A DNA stretch of 7,867 nt from Rhodoferax sp. (GCA_020048255.1 JAIFMR010000235.1:1-7867); one strand, 5' to 3'. Shown: positions 1-6,803, numbered from the stretch's first letter. Translations and numbers: made by a program. The notes: a model not told the origin generated them from the sequence alone.

Positions 1-812
1 TCATAACGGGCGTGGCCGGTTTCATGCACGATGCCCATCATGCTGCGAACAAAATCATCGTCGGTGTAGCGTGTGGTGATGCGCACGTCTTCGGGCACGC
101 CGCCACAAAACGGGTGGGTCGACACATCAAGCCGGCCCGCCTCAAAGTCAAAACCCAGAAGGGCCATGATCTCGACCCCCAATGCGCGTTGCTGTTCCAC
201 TGGGAAGGGTCCCTTGGCGGCGGTCACGGGCTCCAGGGCTTGCTTGGCCAGGACCTGCTGCACCAGGCTGGGCAGCCAGGTTTTGACATCGCCAAAAATG
301 GTGTCAATGTCGGCGCTGCGGGTGCCGGGCTCGTATTTGGCCATCAAGGCGTCATAGGGGCTGACGCCCTGCGCCTGCGACAGAATTTGCGCTTCTTCAC
401 GCGAGAGTTTCACCACCTCGGTGAAATTGGCCAGAAAACCCGCCCAGTCATTGGCTTGGCGCTGGGTGCGCCAGGCGTGTTCACAGTGTGAGCCCGCCAG
501 GCTTTGCGCCTGTACCAAGCGCTCGGTGAGCAAGTTGGCCAGTTGCCAGTCGCGGCGCATCTCGCGCAGATTGGCTTGCTGAAGGTCGTCCAGTGGCTCC
601 GTCGCAGCCGTTTGCAGCAAGTTTGGCAGGGTGGTGTGCGTCAGTGTCTGATGCATCAGCACACCCAATTCGGCCAGGGCCGCGCCGCGTGCCTCATTGC
701 CCTTGGGGGGCATCATGGCGGCCTGGTCCCAGCCTGCGATGGAACCCAGGTGGCTCAAGTGGTGCAGGCGTGTGAAGGTAGTGCAAAGGTCGGTGTAGGC
801 AGGTGTGTTCAT
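1..812 (-). CDS. M32-family metallocarboxypeptidase (carboxypeptidase Taq type), N-terminal part
   Basis: Partial gene read leftward from ATG at 812; it leaves the window after 270 codons, so the C-terminal part is missing (the family is usually about 500 residues). M32 enzymes are cytoplasmic zinc carboxypeptidases that remove C-terminal amino acids from peptides. Visible family marks are a helical N-terminus with GWDQAAMMPP (residues 27-36), HPFCGG (233-238), DVRITTRY (242-249) and the zinc motif HETGH (263-267), followed by A-R-Y at the edge. The metal site therefore starts intact; the downstream Glu ligand is not visible. The ATG at 812 is preferred because the family normally starts about 10 residues before LCxxFxRLxxL. 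An in-frame ATG at 851 would add 13 residues, and neither start has a clear Shine-Dalgarno sequence. It is transcribed divergently from psd. Thimet oligopeptidase (M3) is excluded by the HPF and DVRITTRY motifs. Confidence 0.9.
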   Translation of the reverse strand, partial: MNTPAYTDLCTTFTRLHHLSHLGSIAGWDQAAMMPPKGNEARGAALAELGVLMHQTLTHTTLPNLLQTAATEPLDDLQQANLREMRRDWQLANLLTERLVQAQSLAGSHCEHAWRTQRQANDWAGFLANFTEVVKLSREEAQILSQAQGVSPYDALMAKYEPGTRSADIDTIFGDVKTWLPSLVQQVLAKQALEPVTAAKGPFPVEQQRALGVEIMALLGFDFEAGRLDVSTHPFCGGVPEDVRITTRYTDDDFVRSMMGIVHETGHARY

Positions 813-902
813 GTGTCCAACGGCAGGGGATGAAAATGGAGGTCTGAGCATCGCATGCCTGGGCGCTGTGACGCCCCGAGTCCAACGAATAAACCCGCTG
901 GG

Positions 903-908
903 TAGAAT
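903..908 (+). promoter_or_regulatory. Possible -10 box for psd
   Basis: TAGAAT lies 31 bp before the psd ATG and matches TATAAT at five of six positions. No convincing -35 hexamer is seen 16-18 bp upstream. The 127-bp gap 813-939 between the carboxypeptidase and psd must hold both divergent promoters, and this is the only candidate I can point to. Confidence 0.3.
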
Positions 909-939
909 GACTTTTGATTGATAAACCATACCCTTGCCC

Positions 940-1779
940 ATGTCTGAACGCCTTGCCGTGCTTTTGCAGTACTTTTTACCCAAGCAGGCGCTCACTGCCC
1001 TGGCGGGTCGGGTGGCGCGCTGGCGCGGGGGCGCGGCCACCACGTCGCTGATTGCGTGGTTTGTCCAGCGTTATCGGGTCAACATGATTGAAGCCGCCAA
1101 CCCGGACCTGGCCAGCTATGCCACCTTCAATGACTTTTTCACGCGTGAACTGAAACAGGGTGCGCGGCCGGTGGCCGCCGCCGACCTGATCTGCCCGGTA
1201 GACGGTGCCATCAGCCAGTTTGGTCCCATCGAAGGGCAACAGATTTTTCAGGCCAAGGGACACCAGTACAGCAGCACTGCGCTGGTGGGCGGTGATGCTG
1301 CGCTGGCCCAGCAGTTTGACCATGGCCACTTTGCCACCTTGTATTTGAGCCCGCGGGATTACCACCGCATCCACATGCCCTGTGACGGTCGCTTGACCCG
1401 CATGATTTATGTGCCGGGCGATCTGTTTTCAGTCAACCCTGCCACAGCGCGCGGCGTACCGGGCTTGTTTGCGCGCAATGAGCGGGTGGTGTGTGTGTTT
1501 GAGGGTGCGCGTGGCCCGTTTGTGCTGGTACTGGTGGGGGCCACCATTGTGGGCAGCATGGCCACCGTTTGGCATGGGGGTGTGAATGCCCCTCGCCCAG
1601 GCAGGCTGTGCGAATGGCGCTATGAAGAAAAGAGCATTGTTTTGAAAAAGGGCGATGAGATGGGGCGCTTCCTGCTGGGCTCCACCGTGGTCATGTTGTT
1701 TCCCAAGAGCCCGCTGCAGTTCAATGCGGCCTGGCAACCGGGCGGCGCGGTCCGGCTGGGTGAGGTGATGGCCAGCTGA
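940..1779 (+). CDS. psd: Phosphatidylserine decarboxylase proenzyme
   Basis: 279-residue proenzyme. It decarboxylates phosphatidylserine to phosphatidylethanolamine at the inner membrane, the last step of PE synthesis. The sequence follows the E. coli enzyme closely: LQYFLPK near the start (9-15), FNDFF (63-67), PVDGAISQ (86-93), KGHQYS, LSPRDYHRIHMPC, VPGDLFSVN, LFARNERV and VGATIVGS. The autocleavage motif LGST contains Ser248, which becomes the pyruvoyl group at the N-terminus of the small alpha subunit. Asp88 and His145 correspond to the Asp-His partners of E. coli Asp90/His147/Ser254. The start is ATG 940, because MSERL aligns with the usual N-terminus; an in-frame TTG at 934 would add only two residues. 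No clear ribosome binding site is visible. The gene appears monocistronic and converges on purU with a gap of 16 bp. Length and motifs are normal for the short bacterial (type I) form. Confidence 0.96.
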   Translation: MSERLAVLLQYFLPKQALTALAGRVARWRGGAATTSLIAWFVQRYRVNMIEAANPDLASYATFNDFFTRELKQGARPVAAADLICPVDGAISQFGPIEGQQIFQAKGHQYSSTALVGGDAALAQQFDHGHFATLYLSPRDYHRIHMPCDGRLTRMIYVPGDLFSVNPATARGVPGLFARNERVVCVFEGARGPFVLVLVGATIVGSMATVWHGGVNAPRPGRLCEWRYEEKSIVLKKGDEMGRFLLGSTVVMLFPKSPLQFNAAWQPGGAVRLGEVMAS

Positions 1780-1795
1780 TGGGCGTGCTGCGTGG

Positions 1796-2644
1796 CTACC
1801 GAAAAATCACCGTTTTGTGACCATTGATCAGCACTCGGTGCTCGCTGTGCCATTTGACGGCACGGGCCAGCACCTGGCTTTCGGTGTCGCGGCCTAATGC
1901 CGTCAAATCTTCGACAGTCTTGCTGTGGTCCACGCGGGCCACGTCCTGCTCAATGATGGGGCCTTCGTCCAGATCCGCCGTCACATAGTGTGCCGTGGCG
2001 CCAATGAGTTTCACGCCCCGGTCATGCGCCTGGTAGTAGGGCTTGGCACCCTTGAAGCTGGGTAAAAAACTGTGGTGGATGTTGATGGCACGGCCAGACA
2101 GGCTATTGCACAAGTCGTTGCTGAGGATCTGCATGTAACGTGCCAGCACCACCAGCTCGGCCTCTTCGCTTTGGATGATCTCTAACTGTTTGGCTTCGAC
2201 CTGTGTCTTGGTCGCGGCGGTGACCGGCAAGTGGTGAAACGGCACGTTGTAACTGGCAGCCAGTTGGTAAAACTCGCGGTGATTCGAGACGATGGCGCGA
2301 ATGTCCAGTGGCAACAGGCCACTTTTCCAGCGAAACAGCAAGTCGTTCAGGCAGTGGCCTTCCTTGCTGACCAGGATGACGGTGCGCATCGGTTGGGCTT
2401 GGGCGTGCAACTGCCATTGCATCTCAAACGGCTGGGCGAAACTGCCGAGCTGGTCTTTGAGTTCGGCAAAGCTCAGCTTGGCACAGGCAAACTGCACCCG
2501 CATAAAAAACAGGCCGGTGCCGGCGTCGTTGTATTGGGCCGCTTCTTCGATGTTGCCGCTGCGTTCCAGCAAAAAACCGGAAACAGCATGCACCAGCCCC
2601 AGGCGGTCGGGGCAGGACAGGGTCAGGATGTAGACAGGGTTCAT
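1796..2644 (-). CDS. purU: Formyltetrahydrofolate deformylase
   Basis: 282 residues, normal for PurU (about 280). It hydrolyses 10-formyltetrahydrofolate to formate and tetrahydrofolate, balancing one-carbon pools and supplying formate for PurT-dependent purine synthesis. An ACT-type regulatory domain fills roughly residues 1-85 (LTLSCPDRLGLVHAVSGFL). A formyltransferase-fold catalytic domain follows: LVSKEGHCLNDLL (91-103), LARYMQILS, INIHHSFLPSFKGAKPY (187-203) and GATAHYVTADLDEGPII (215-231). The catalytic Asn-His-Asp set is Asn188, His190 and Asp226. The start is ATG at 2644, giving MNPVYILTLSCPDR; the open frame continues upstream without a stop, but that extension is antisense to hypA and has no family similarity. 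The gene converges on psd and diverges from hypA across 175 bp. No functional link to hydrogenase is apparent, so it marks the edge of the hydrogenase locus. Confidence 0.96.
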   Translation of the reverse strand: MNPVYILTLSCPDRLGLVHAVSGFLLERSGNIEEAAQYNDAGTGLFFMRVQFACAKLSFAELKDQLGSFAQPFEMQWQLHAQAQPMRTVILVSKEGHCLNDLLFRWKSGLLPLDIRAIVSNHREFYQLAASYNVPFHHLPVTAATKTQVEAKQLEIIQSEEAELVVLARYMQILSNDLCNSLSGRAINIHHSFLPSFKGAKPYYQAHDRGVKLIGATAHYVTADLDEGPIIEQDVARVDHSKTVEDLTALGRDTESQVLARAVKWHSEHRVLINGHKTVIFR

Positions 2645-2819
2645 AGGGCGAGCATTGTCGCAGGTCGAATCAGTATCGATTTGGGTAGGCGCAACTGAGC
2701 AGCCAAGGGAACATGGCCTTGACGCGGGAATGGGCGGTAAAAGCGCAGGTGGCGATCGAGAGCCAGTCTTCTTAAAAATATGCGACCATCCGTCTTTTGA
2801 ACAGATCCAAAGCTGACTT
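2645..2819. other. Divergent intergenic region purU/hypA
   Basis: These 175 bp must hold the promoters of purU (leftward) and hypA (rightward). I see no gene, no good FNR palindrome and no convincing paired -35/-10 set. An A/T-rich patch at about 2772-2780 (TTAAAAATA) is the most promoter-like stretch before hypA. GACAAT on the minus strand (2654-2659), 10 bp before the purU start, matches TATAAT at four of six positions but lacks a -35 partner. Confidence 0.4.
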
Positions 2820-3161
2820 ATGCATGAGATGTCGCTCGCCGAGGGTATTTTGCAAACCATTGAAGACGCTGCTGGCAAAGAGAAATTCAACAAAGTGCTG
2901 GCGGTCTGGCTGGAAATTGGCCGCCTCTCCAGTGTTGAGACCCAGGCGATGGCTTTTTGTTTTGACGCAGTTACACGCGGCAGTGTGGCAGAGGGGGCAC
3001 AGCTGCACATCGTTGATGTGGCCGGTGCAGGGTGGTGCATGGAGTGCGCCAAGTCCGTGGAGATGGCCGAAGTGTTTGCCGCTTGTCCGCACTGTGGGGG
3101 ATACCAGTTGCAGGTGACCGCCGGGACTGAAATGCGCATCAAGGAACTTGAGGTATCCTGA
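2820..3161 (+). CDS. hypA: Hydrogenase maturation nickel metallochaperone HypA
   Basis: 113 residues, the usual HypA length. HypA works with HypB to insert nickel into the [NiFe]-hydrogenase large subunit. The N-terminus is MHEMSLAEG, in which His2 and the Met-His-Glu start form the known nickel site. The C-terminal half carries the structural zinc site as two CxxC pairs, Cys73/Cys76 and Cys89/Cys92. LEIGRLSSVE (31-40) and FCFDAV (46-51) are typical of the family. The ATG at 2820 is fixed by the required MHE N-terminus; no recognisable Shine-Dalgarno sequence precedes it. It is the first gene of a rightward hypA-hypB-hypF group, with a 70-bp gap to hypB. Alternative: the HybF paralogue is built the same way and cannot be told apart by sequence alone. 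Confidence 0.95.
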   Translation: MHEMSLAEGILQTIEDAAGKEKFNKVLAVWLEIGRLSSVETQAMAFCFDAVTRGSVAEGAQLHIVDVAGAGWCMECAKSVEMAEVFAACPHCGGYQLQVTAGTEMRIKELEVS

Positions 3162-3193
3162 ATCTTTATAAGGCAGGCTGGAATAATTGATAA

Positions 3194-3208
3194 GGCGGTC
3201 AGTCCGCC
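3194..3208 (+). other. Small hairpin in the hypA-hypB gap
   Basis: GGCGG and CCGCC flank a five-base loop, forming a five-base-pair stem 24 bp upstream of the hypB start. No T-run follows, so it is not a classical terminator. It could affect mRNA stability or the hypA/hypB ratio, but a stem this short in GC-rich DNA may be chance. Confidence 0.2.
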
Positions 3209-3231
3209 GCTCATCATGATGGAGATTTGAT

Positions 3232-4119
3232 ATGTGTGTCACTTGTGGTTGCGGCGCGGCAGATGTCAAGATGGACGGTGAGCCAGGGCATCACGCGCAT
3301 GATCATGTCCACGCCGACGGTACCCGGCACAGTCACGGGCATGGTCATGAACATGAACATGAACATGAACATGAACATGAACATGAACATGAACACACGC
3401 ACCCCCATGACCATTCACACGATGCAGTGGCGGGTCACGCGCATTCCCATGCCCCCGGGGTGTCTGGTTCGCGCATGGTGCAGATTGAGCAAGACATTCT
3501 GGCCAAAAACAACACCTTTGCGCAGGCCAACCGCCAGACCTTGGCGCAGCGCGGCATCTTTGCCCTGAATCTGGTGTCCAGCCCGGGGTCGGGCAAAACC
3601 ACCTTGTTATGCAAAACCATCGCCTTGCTGGGGCAGTTGCCGGTCGCGGTCATTGAGGGTGACCAGCAGACCAGCCAGGATGCCGATCGCATCCGAGCCA
3701 CTGGCGCACCGGCCATTCAGATCAACACCGGCAAGGGTTGCCATCTGGACGCTCACATGGTCGGGCACGCCATGCAGCAACTGGACTTGGCCAACAGTTC
3801 TTTGTTGATGATTGAAAACGTGGGTAATCTGGTGTGTCCTGCCGCGTTTGATCTGGGCGAGGCGCACAAGGTGGTGATTTTGTCGGTGACCGAAGGGGAG
3901 GACAAACCCATCAAATACCCTGACATGTTCCGTGCTGCCAGTCTGATGCTGCTCAATAAGACCGATTTGCTGCCGTATCTGGACTACGACGTGGACGCGG
4001 CCGTGTCCTATGCCCGCCGAGTCAACCCGACCATCCGGGTGATCCAGATTTCTGCCACCCGGGGCGACGGCATGGACGAGTGGTTGGCCTTTTTGCGTGA
4101 AGGTGTGGCGCAAGCCTGA
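3232..4119 (+). CDS. hypB: Hydrogenase nickel incorporation GTPase HypB, histidine-rich form
   Basis: 295 residues. HypB is a SIMIBI-class GTPase that passes nickel, together with HypA, to the hydrogenase large subunit. The N-terminus MCVTCGCG carries the CxxCGC high-affinity metal motif. Residues 20-73 contain 24 histidines, including an uninterrupted His-Glu alternation at 39-55. The G domain follows from about residue 80: P-loop PGSGKTT (118-124), VIEGDQQTSQDADRI, the metal-binding pair Cys170-His171 in GKGCHLDA, ENVGNLVCP, and the guanine motif NKTD (242-245). GGAG at 3221-3224, seven bases before the ATG, supports the start, as does the required Cys-rich N-terminus. The stop lies inside the beginning of the hypF reading frame. 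The His-rich part is the type linked to nickel storage and buffering in rhizobial HypB; storage here is inference. Its coding DNA is a perfect hexamer repeat and may vary in length. Confidence 0.97.
   Translation: MCVTCGCGAADVKMDGEPGHHAHDHVHADGTRHSHGHGHEHEHEHEHEHEHEHEHTHPHDHSHDAVAGHAHSHAPGVSGSRMVQIEQDILAKNNTFAQANRQTLAQRGIFALNLVSSPGSGKTTLLCKTIALLGQLPVAVIEGDQQTSQDADRIRATGAPAIQINTGKGCHLDAHMVGHAMQQLDLANSSLLMIENVGNLVCPAAFDLGEAHKVVILSVTEGEDKPIKYPDMFRAASLMLLNKTDLLPYLDYDVDAAVSYARRVNPTIRVIQISATRGDGMDEWLAFLREGVAQA
3346..3395 (+). repeat. Perfect tandem hexamer (CATGAA)x8 plus CA, within hypB
   Basis: Eight exact copies of CATGAA followed by CA, 50 bp in all, encode alternating His-Glu at HypB residues 39-55. 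Every His in the run uses CAT until the final CAC, and every Glu uses GAA. This uniformity suggests recent expansion by replication slippage rather than old selection on the protein alone. Since the unit is six bases, gain or loss of copies would keep the frame and change only the number of His-Glu pairs. Confidence 0.97.
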
Positions 4120-6445
4120 CCCTTGGGTGGCCGTGCAGGCGCGTCGCATCCGGGTTACCGGTATTGTTCAGGGGGTTGGCTTCAGACCCTTCGTCTGGCG
4201 TCTGGCACACGAGAGACAACTCAGCGGTTGGGTTCGAAATGACGCGCAGGGCGTCGAGATGGTGGTGCGGGGCAAACCGGCGCTGCTCGACGATTTGGTG
4301 CAGCGGCTAAGCACTGATGCGCCGCCTTTGGCTAGGGTGGATGCTGTAGAAGTTCACGCGGAACTTGTGCAAGGACCCATCGTTGACTCAGGCAGCAGTT
4401 TTGTCATTGTGGACAGTTTGGATGGTTTGAATTCGACGGCGATCGGTCCGGATGTGGCCGTATGTACCGATTGCTTGGCGGAGCTGTTTGACCCCGCTGA
4501 CAGGCGTTGGCGGCACGCCTTCATCACCTGCACCCATTGCGGTCCCCGCTACACCGTCACGCGGGCACTGCCTTACGACCGGCCGCAAACCAGCATGGCG
4601 GAATTTCCGCTGTGTGCTTACTGCGCGGCAGAGTACCAAGCCCCTGCGGATCGTCGCTTTCATGCTGAAACCACTTGCTGTCCGCAGTGCGGACCCCGCC
4701 TGGCGCTGCGAGATATGCAGGGCCAGTTCCTGGCGGGGGACCCGATTGAGCAAACCTTGTGTTTGTTGCTTGCCGGGCAGATTGTGGCCATCAAGGGGTT
4801 GGGTGGATTTCATCTGGCCTGTGATGCGCGCAACCCAGTGGCGGTGGCACGCCTGCGCTTGACCAAAAACCGCGAGGCCAAGCCCTTTGCGGTGATGCTG
4901 GCCAATGTCACCAGCGCTGCACCTTTCGCGCATGTGAGCGCTGCAGAGCAAGTACTCTTAGAAAGCCGTGAGCGACCTATTGTGTTGTTGCGATCCAAGG
5001 CGGTTACCGATGCGGCACTGCCGGGTGTGGCGCCCGGGTTGGCGGATCTGGGGGTGATGTTGCCTACCACTCCGATTCATTTCCTGCTGTTTCATGAAGC
5101 AGCCGGCCAACCACCGGGCAGCGCTTGGCTGCAACAGCCGCATGACCTGGTGTTGGTCATGACAAGCGCCAACCCGGGGGGTGAGCCCATTGTGCGCGAG
5201 GGTGCTGAGGCGTTAACGCGCCTGGCCGGCATTGCGGATGCGGTGCTGGACCACGACCGTGACATTGTGGCGCGCTGTGATGACAGTGTGTTGCGGGTCA
5301 ACGGTGACCAAACCCTGTTTGTGCGGCGCAGTCGGGGTTACGCGCCCCTGGCAATCCGGTTGCCTCACGCCGGCCCATCGGTCTTGGCCCTGGGTTCGCA
5401 TTTGAAAAATACGGTGTGTGTCACCCGCGGTGATCAGGCCTTTTTATCGCCTTATGTGGGAGATTTAGAGAACGTCGCAAGCTGTGAATTTCTGGATGAA
5501 ACGGCGCAGCGCATGCTGCGTCTTCAAGGGGTGTTACCGGACATTTTGGCGCACGATTTGCATCCAGACGACTACAGCACGCGCGCCGCTGCTGTGCTGG
5601 CGCAACAGCTCGGGGTGCCCATGGTGGCGGTGCAACACCACCATGCGCACATCGCTGCCGTGTGTGCTGAGCATGGCCGCTGTGACCCGGTGCTGGGCTT
5701 GGCGTTGGATGGTTTTGGCTTGGGTTCCGACAACACCGCCTGGGGCGGTGAGTTGCTGTATGTGGACGGTGCTCAGTGCGTTCGGTTGGGGCATCTGGAA
5801 CCCTTGCCCCAGCCGGGTGGTGACCATGCTGCGCGTGAACCCTGGCGCATGGCGGCGGCCGTTTTTCATGTGGTGGGTCGGAGTGCAGAGATTTCCACCC
5901 GCTTCAACGTGCCTGCTGCCAAGACGCTGGCGGCCATGTTGCAGCGCCAGTTCAACAGCCCTTTGACGTCCAGCCTGGGCCGAGTCTTTGATGCGGCCGC
6001 GGGTTTGCTGGGGGTTTGCTCACACATGCAATACGAAGCCCAGGCCGCGATCCTGCTGGAACAGGCCGCGCTGCGGCATATTCAAGCCCACGACTGGCCA
6101 CCGCCCATGCTTCAAGGCTGGTCGATTCAACCCGGCATGCGCCTGAGTTTTTTGCCGCTGCTGGAGATGCTGACGCAGGCCCCAGTGCTTGACCATGCCG
6201 CGGCACGTTTTCATGCCACGCTGGTCGCGGGTCTGACCGACTGGGTGATGCACGCGGTCGCCAAGACAGGAATCCGGACCCTGGCGTGGGGTGGCGGCTG
6301 CTTTTTGAATACCTTGTTGTCGTCCGGTCTCGCGCTGCAACTGCAGCAGCGCGGTGTGACCGTGCTGCCACCTACGCGCACTTCGGCGGGCGATGGCAGT
6401 ATCGCCCTGGGCCAAGCGTGGGTGGCTATGCAGTCTTCGGAGTAG
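4097..6445 (+). CDS. hypF: Carbamoyltransferase HypF (hydrogenase maturation)
   Basis: About 782 residues from GTG 4097 (typical 750-800). HypF uses carbamoyl phosphate and ATP to form carbamoyl-adenylate and loads carbamoyl onto the C-terminal Cys of HypE, the source of the CN ligands. All domains are present. Acylphosphatase: VQGVGFRPFVW with Arg30, and VRND with Asn48. Zinc fingers: Cys123/126, 145/148, 173/176 and 195/198 with x18 spacings. YrdC-like: IKGLGGFHLACD (232-243), KPFAVM (262-267), SAN (357-359). Kae1-like: SHLKNTVC, metal site HHHAH (514-518), LALDGFGLGSDNTAWGGE, GRVFDAAAGLLG and TSAGDGSIALGQA. There is no ATG at the 5' end. GTG 4097 or 4103 overlaps hypB; GTG 4127 or 4133 lies just after its stop. 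All fit before ARRIRVTGIVQG, so the exact start is uncertain. Coupling to hypB translation is likely. The gene converges on the HypC-family gene 36 bp downstream. Confidence 0.95.
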   Translation: MKVWRKPDPWVAVQARRIRVTGIVQGVGFRPFVWRLAHERQLSGWVRNDAQGVEMVVRGKPALLDDLVQRLSTDAPPLARVDAVEVHAELVQGPIVDSGSSFVIVDSLDGLNSTAIGPDVAVCTDCLAELFDPADRRWRHAFITCTHCGPRYTVTRALPYDRPQTSMAEFPLCAYCAAEYQAPADRRFHAETTCCPQCGPRLALRDMQGQFLAGDPIEQTLCLLLAGQIVAIKGLGGFHLACDARNPVAVARLRLTKNREAKPFAVMLANVTSAAPFAHVSAAEQVLLESRERPIVLLRSKAVTDAALPGVAPGLADLGVMLPTTPIHFLLFHEAAGQPPGSAWLQQPHDLVLVMTSANPGGEPIVREGAEALTRLAGIADAVLDHDRDIVARCDDSVLRVNGDQTLFVRRSRGYAPLAIRLPHAGPSVLALGSHLKNTVCVTRGDQAFLSPYVGDLENVASCEFLDETAQRMLRLQGVLPDILAHDLHPDDYSTRAAAVLAQQLGVPMVAVQHHHAHIAAVCAEHGRCDPVLGLALDGFGLGSDNTAWGGELLYVDGAQCVRLGHLEPLPQPGGDHAAREPWRMAAAVFHVVGRSAEISTRFNVPAAKTLAAMLQRQFNSPLTSSLGRVFDAAAGLLGVCSHMQYEAQAAILLEQAALRHIQAHDWPPPMLQGWSIQPGMRLSFLPLLEMLTQAPVLDHAAARFHATLVAGLTDWVMHAVAKTGIRTLAWGGGCFLNTLLSSGLALQLQQRGVTVLPPTRTSAGDGSIALGQAWVAMQSSE

Positions 6446-6459
6446 TCGATCCTACGACC

Positions 6460-6468
6460 AGAGGAGGT
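6460..6468 (+). other. Orphan Shine-Dalgarno-like sequence AGAGGAGGT
   Basis: A near-ideal ribosome binding site 15 bp after the hypF stop, on the plus strand. No ATG or GTG follows at a usable distance; the next bases are TTTTTCAGAGCCGG, and beyond them lies the antisense of the HypC-family gene. Either chance or a leftover from an arrangement in which a gene followed hypF in the same direction. Confidence 0.4.
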
Positions 6469-6472
6469 TTTT

Positions 6473-6495
6473 CAGAGCCGGCTATTTGGGCTCTG
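6473..6495. terminator. Hairpin at the convergent hypF/HypC-family junction (doubtful terminator)
   Basis: CAGAGCC (6473-6479) and GGCTCTG (6489-6495) form a perfect seven-base-pair stem with a nine-base loop that contains the minus-strand stop codon of the HypC-family gene. TTTTT sits at 6468-6472 before the stem on the plus strand, so neither transcript has the U-run immediately after the hairpin. It is well placed to end both transcripts but lacks the canonical tail; it could instead protect 3' ends. Confidence 0.35.
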
Positions 6496-6709
6496 CCAGG
6501 ATTTGGTCATAGAGTTCCCATGACAGGGCGGCATCTTCAGCGCTCACGATGCGCACCGCTTGCTCCATGCTGACCATCACGAAGTCACCCACTTTTGGCA
6601 GCTCATCACGCAACATGAACAGCGTGATGTCACGCTGAGCCCCGCGCGCCTCACAGCGGGCTGAAAAACCATCGACATGGGTGATTTGCATTGGAACGGC
6701 CAGGCACAT
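6482..6709 (-). CDS. hypC: HypC/HupF-family hydrogenase maturation chaperone
   Basis: 75 residues, normal for the family. HypC proteins carry the Fe(CN)2CO group with HypD and hand it to the large-subunit precursor; HupF/HoxL relatives act on one particular hydrogenase. The N-terminus MCLAVPMQI has the essential Cys2 (exposed after Met removal). ARCEARGAQRDITLFML and KVGDFVMV match the beta-barrel core, and an acidic helix ends in WELYDQILAEP. In E. coli HypC the core strand reads VLVHVGFA with His51; here the same place reads VMVSMEQA, so that His is Ser47. Loss of this His resembles HupF/HoxL more than general HypC, although the C-terminus is HypC-like. The ATG at 6709 is fixed by the MC start; no clear Shine-Dalgarno. 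It lies alone on the minus strand, convergent with hypF and divergent from the protease across the FNR site. No hypD or hypE follows it. Confidence 0.9.
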   Translation of the reverse strand: MCLAVPMQITHVDGFSARCEARGAQRDITLFMLRDELPKVGDFVMVSMEQAVRIVSAEDAALSWELYDQILAEPK

Positions 6710-6762
6710 GACAGCAGAGCGGGGTAGGTTGATCAGTCTTTTGACATCTTACCGTCGATTGT

Positions 6763-6776
6763 TTGATCTGGATCAA
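6763..6776. promoter_or_regulatory. FNR/Anr/Fnr-type binding site, perfect palindrome
   Basis: TTGATCTGGATCAA matches the FNR consensus TTGAT-N4-ATCAA at all ten defined positions. FNR-family activators bind such sites when oxygen is low. Its centre (6769.5) is 41.5 bp upstream of position 6811, the start point expected from the -10 box at 6798-6803, which is the class II activator position. The site lies in the gap between the leftward HypC-family gene and the rightward protease gene and may serve both, though the leftward side has only a poor -10 match (AAGACT, 6740-6735). Confidence 0.88.
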
Positions 6777-6797
6777 AAAACGTTGGGGCGGTAAAAC

Positions 6798-6803
6798 TAT
6801 ATT
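6798..6803 (+). promoter_or_regulatory. -10 box of the FNR-dependent hydrogenase promoter
   Basis: TATATT matches TATAAT at five of six positions. The predicted start is near the A at 6811, leaving a leader of about 28 bases before the protease ATG. No -35 box is needed at a class II FNR promoter. This placement also argues against the in-frame TTG at 6803 as the protease start, because it would lie upstream of the transcript. Confidence 0.7.

Noticed and set aside
12..833. Plus-strand open frames at 12-491 and 504-833
   Set aside because: They are antisense shadows of the M32 carboxypeptidase, whose diagnostic motifs read cleanly on the minus strand.
2797..2810. FNR-like site before hypA (TTGAACAGATCCAA)
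   Set aside because: It matches only seven of ten defined positions and ends 9 bp before the start codon, too close for an activator site.
3182..3187. Internal hypB promoter (AATAAT as -10)
   Set aside because: Five of six positions match, but no -35 partner is seen 16-18 bp upstream and the gap from hypA is only 70 bp.
2645..3217. Long upstream extension of the purU reading frame, giving a 473-residue protein
   Set aside because: The extension is antisense to hypA, has no family similarity, and normal PurU starts at 2644 with MNPVYILTLSCPDR.
3346..3395. CRISPR-like or regulatory repeat array
   Set aside because: The units are contiguous six-base copies with no spacers, lying in frame inside hypB; this is a coding microsatellite.
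3214..3414. Minus-strand frame with a Met-Phe repeat
   Set aside because: It is only the complement of the HypB His-Glu repeat; there is no independent support for a gene.
4388..6415. Several open frames of 60-190 codons antisense or out of frame within hypF
   Set aside because: HypF shows all its domains continuously in one frame; the others are what GC-rich coding DNA gives by chance and show no recognisable motifs.
6729..6742. Second FNR site left of the perfect one
   Set aside because: Only the TTGAT half is present; the other half reads CTTTT where ATCAA or similar is needed.
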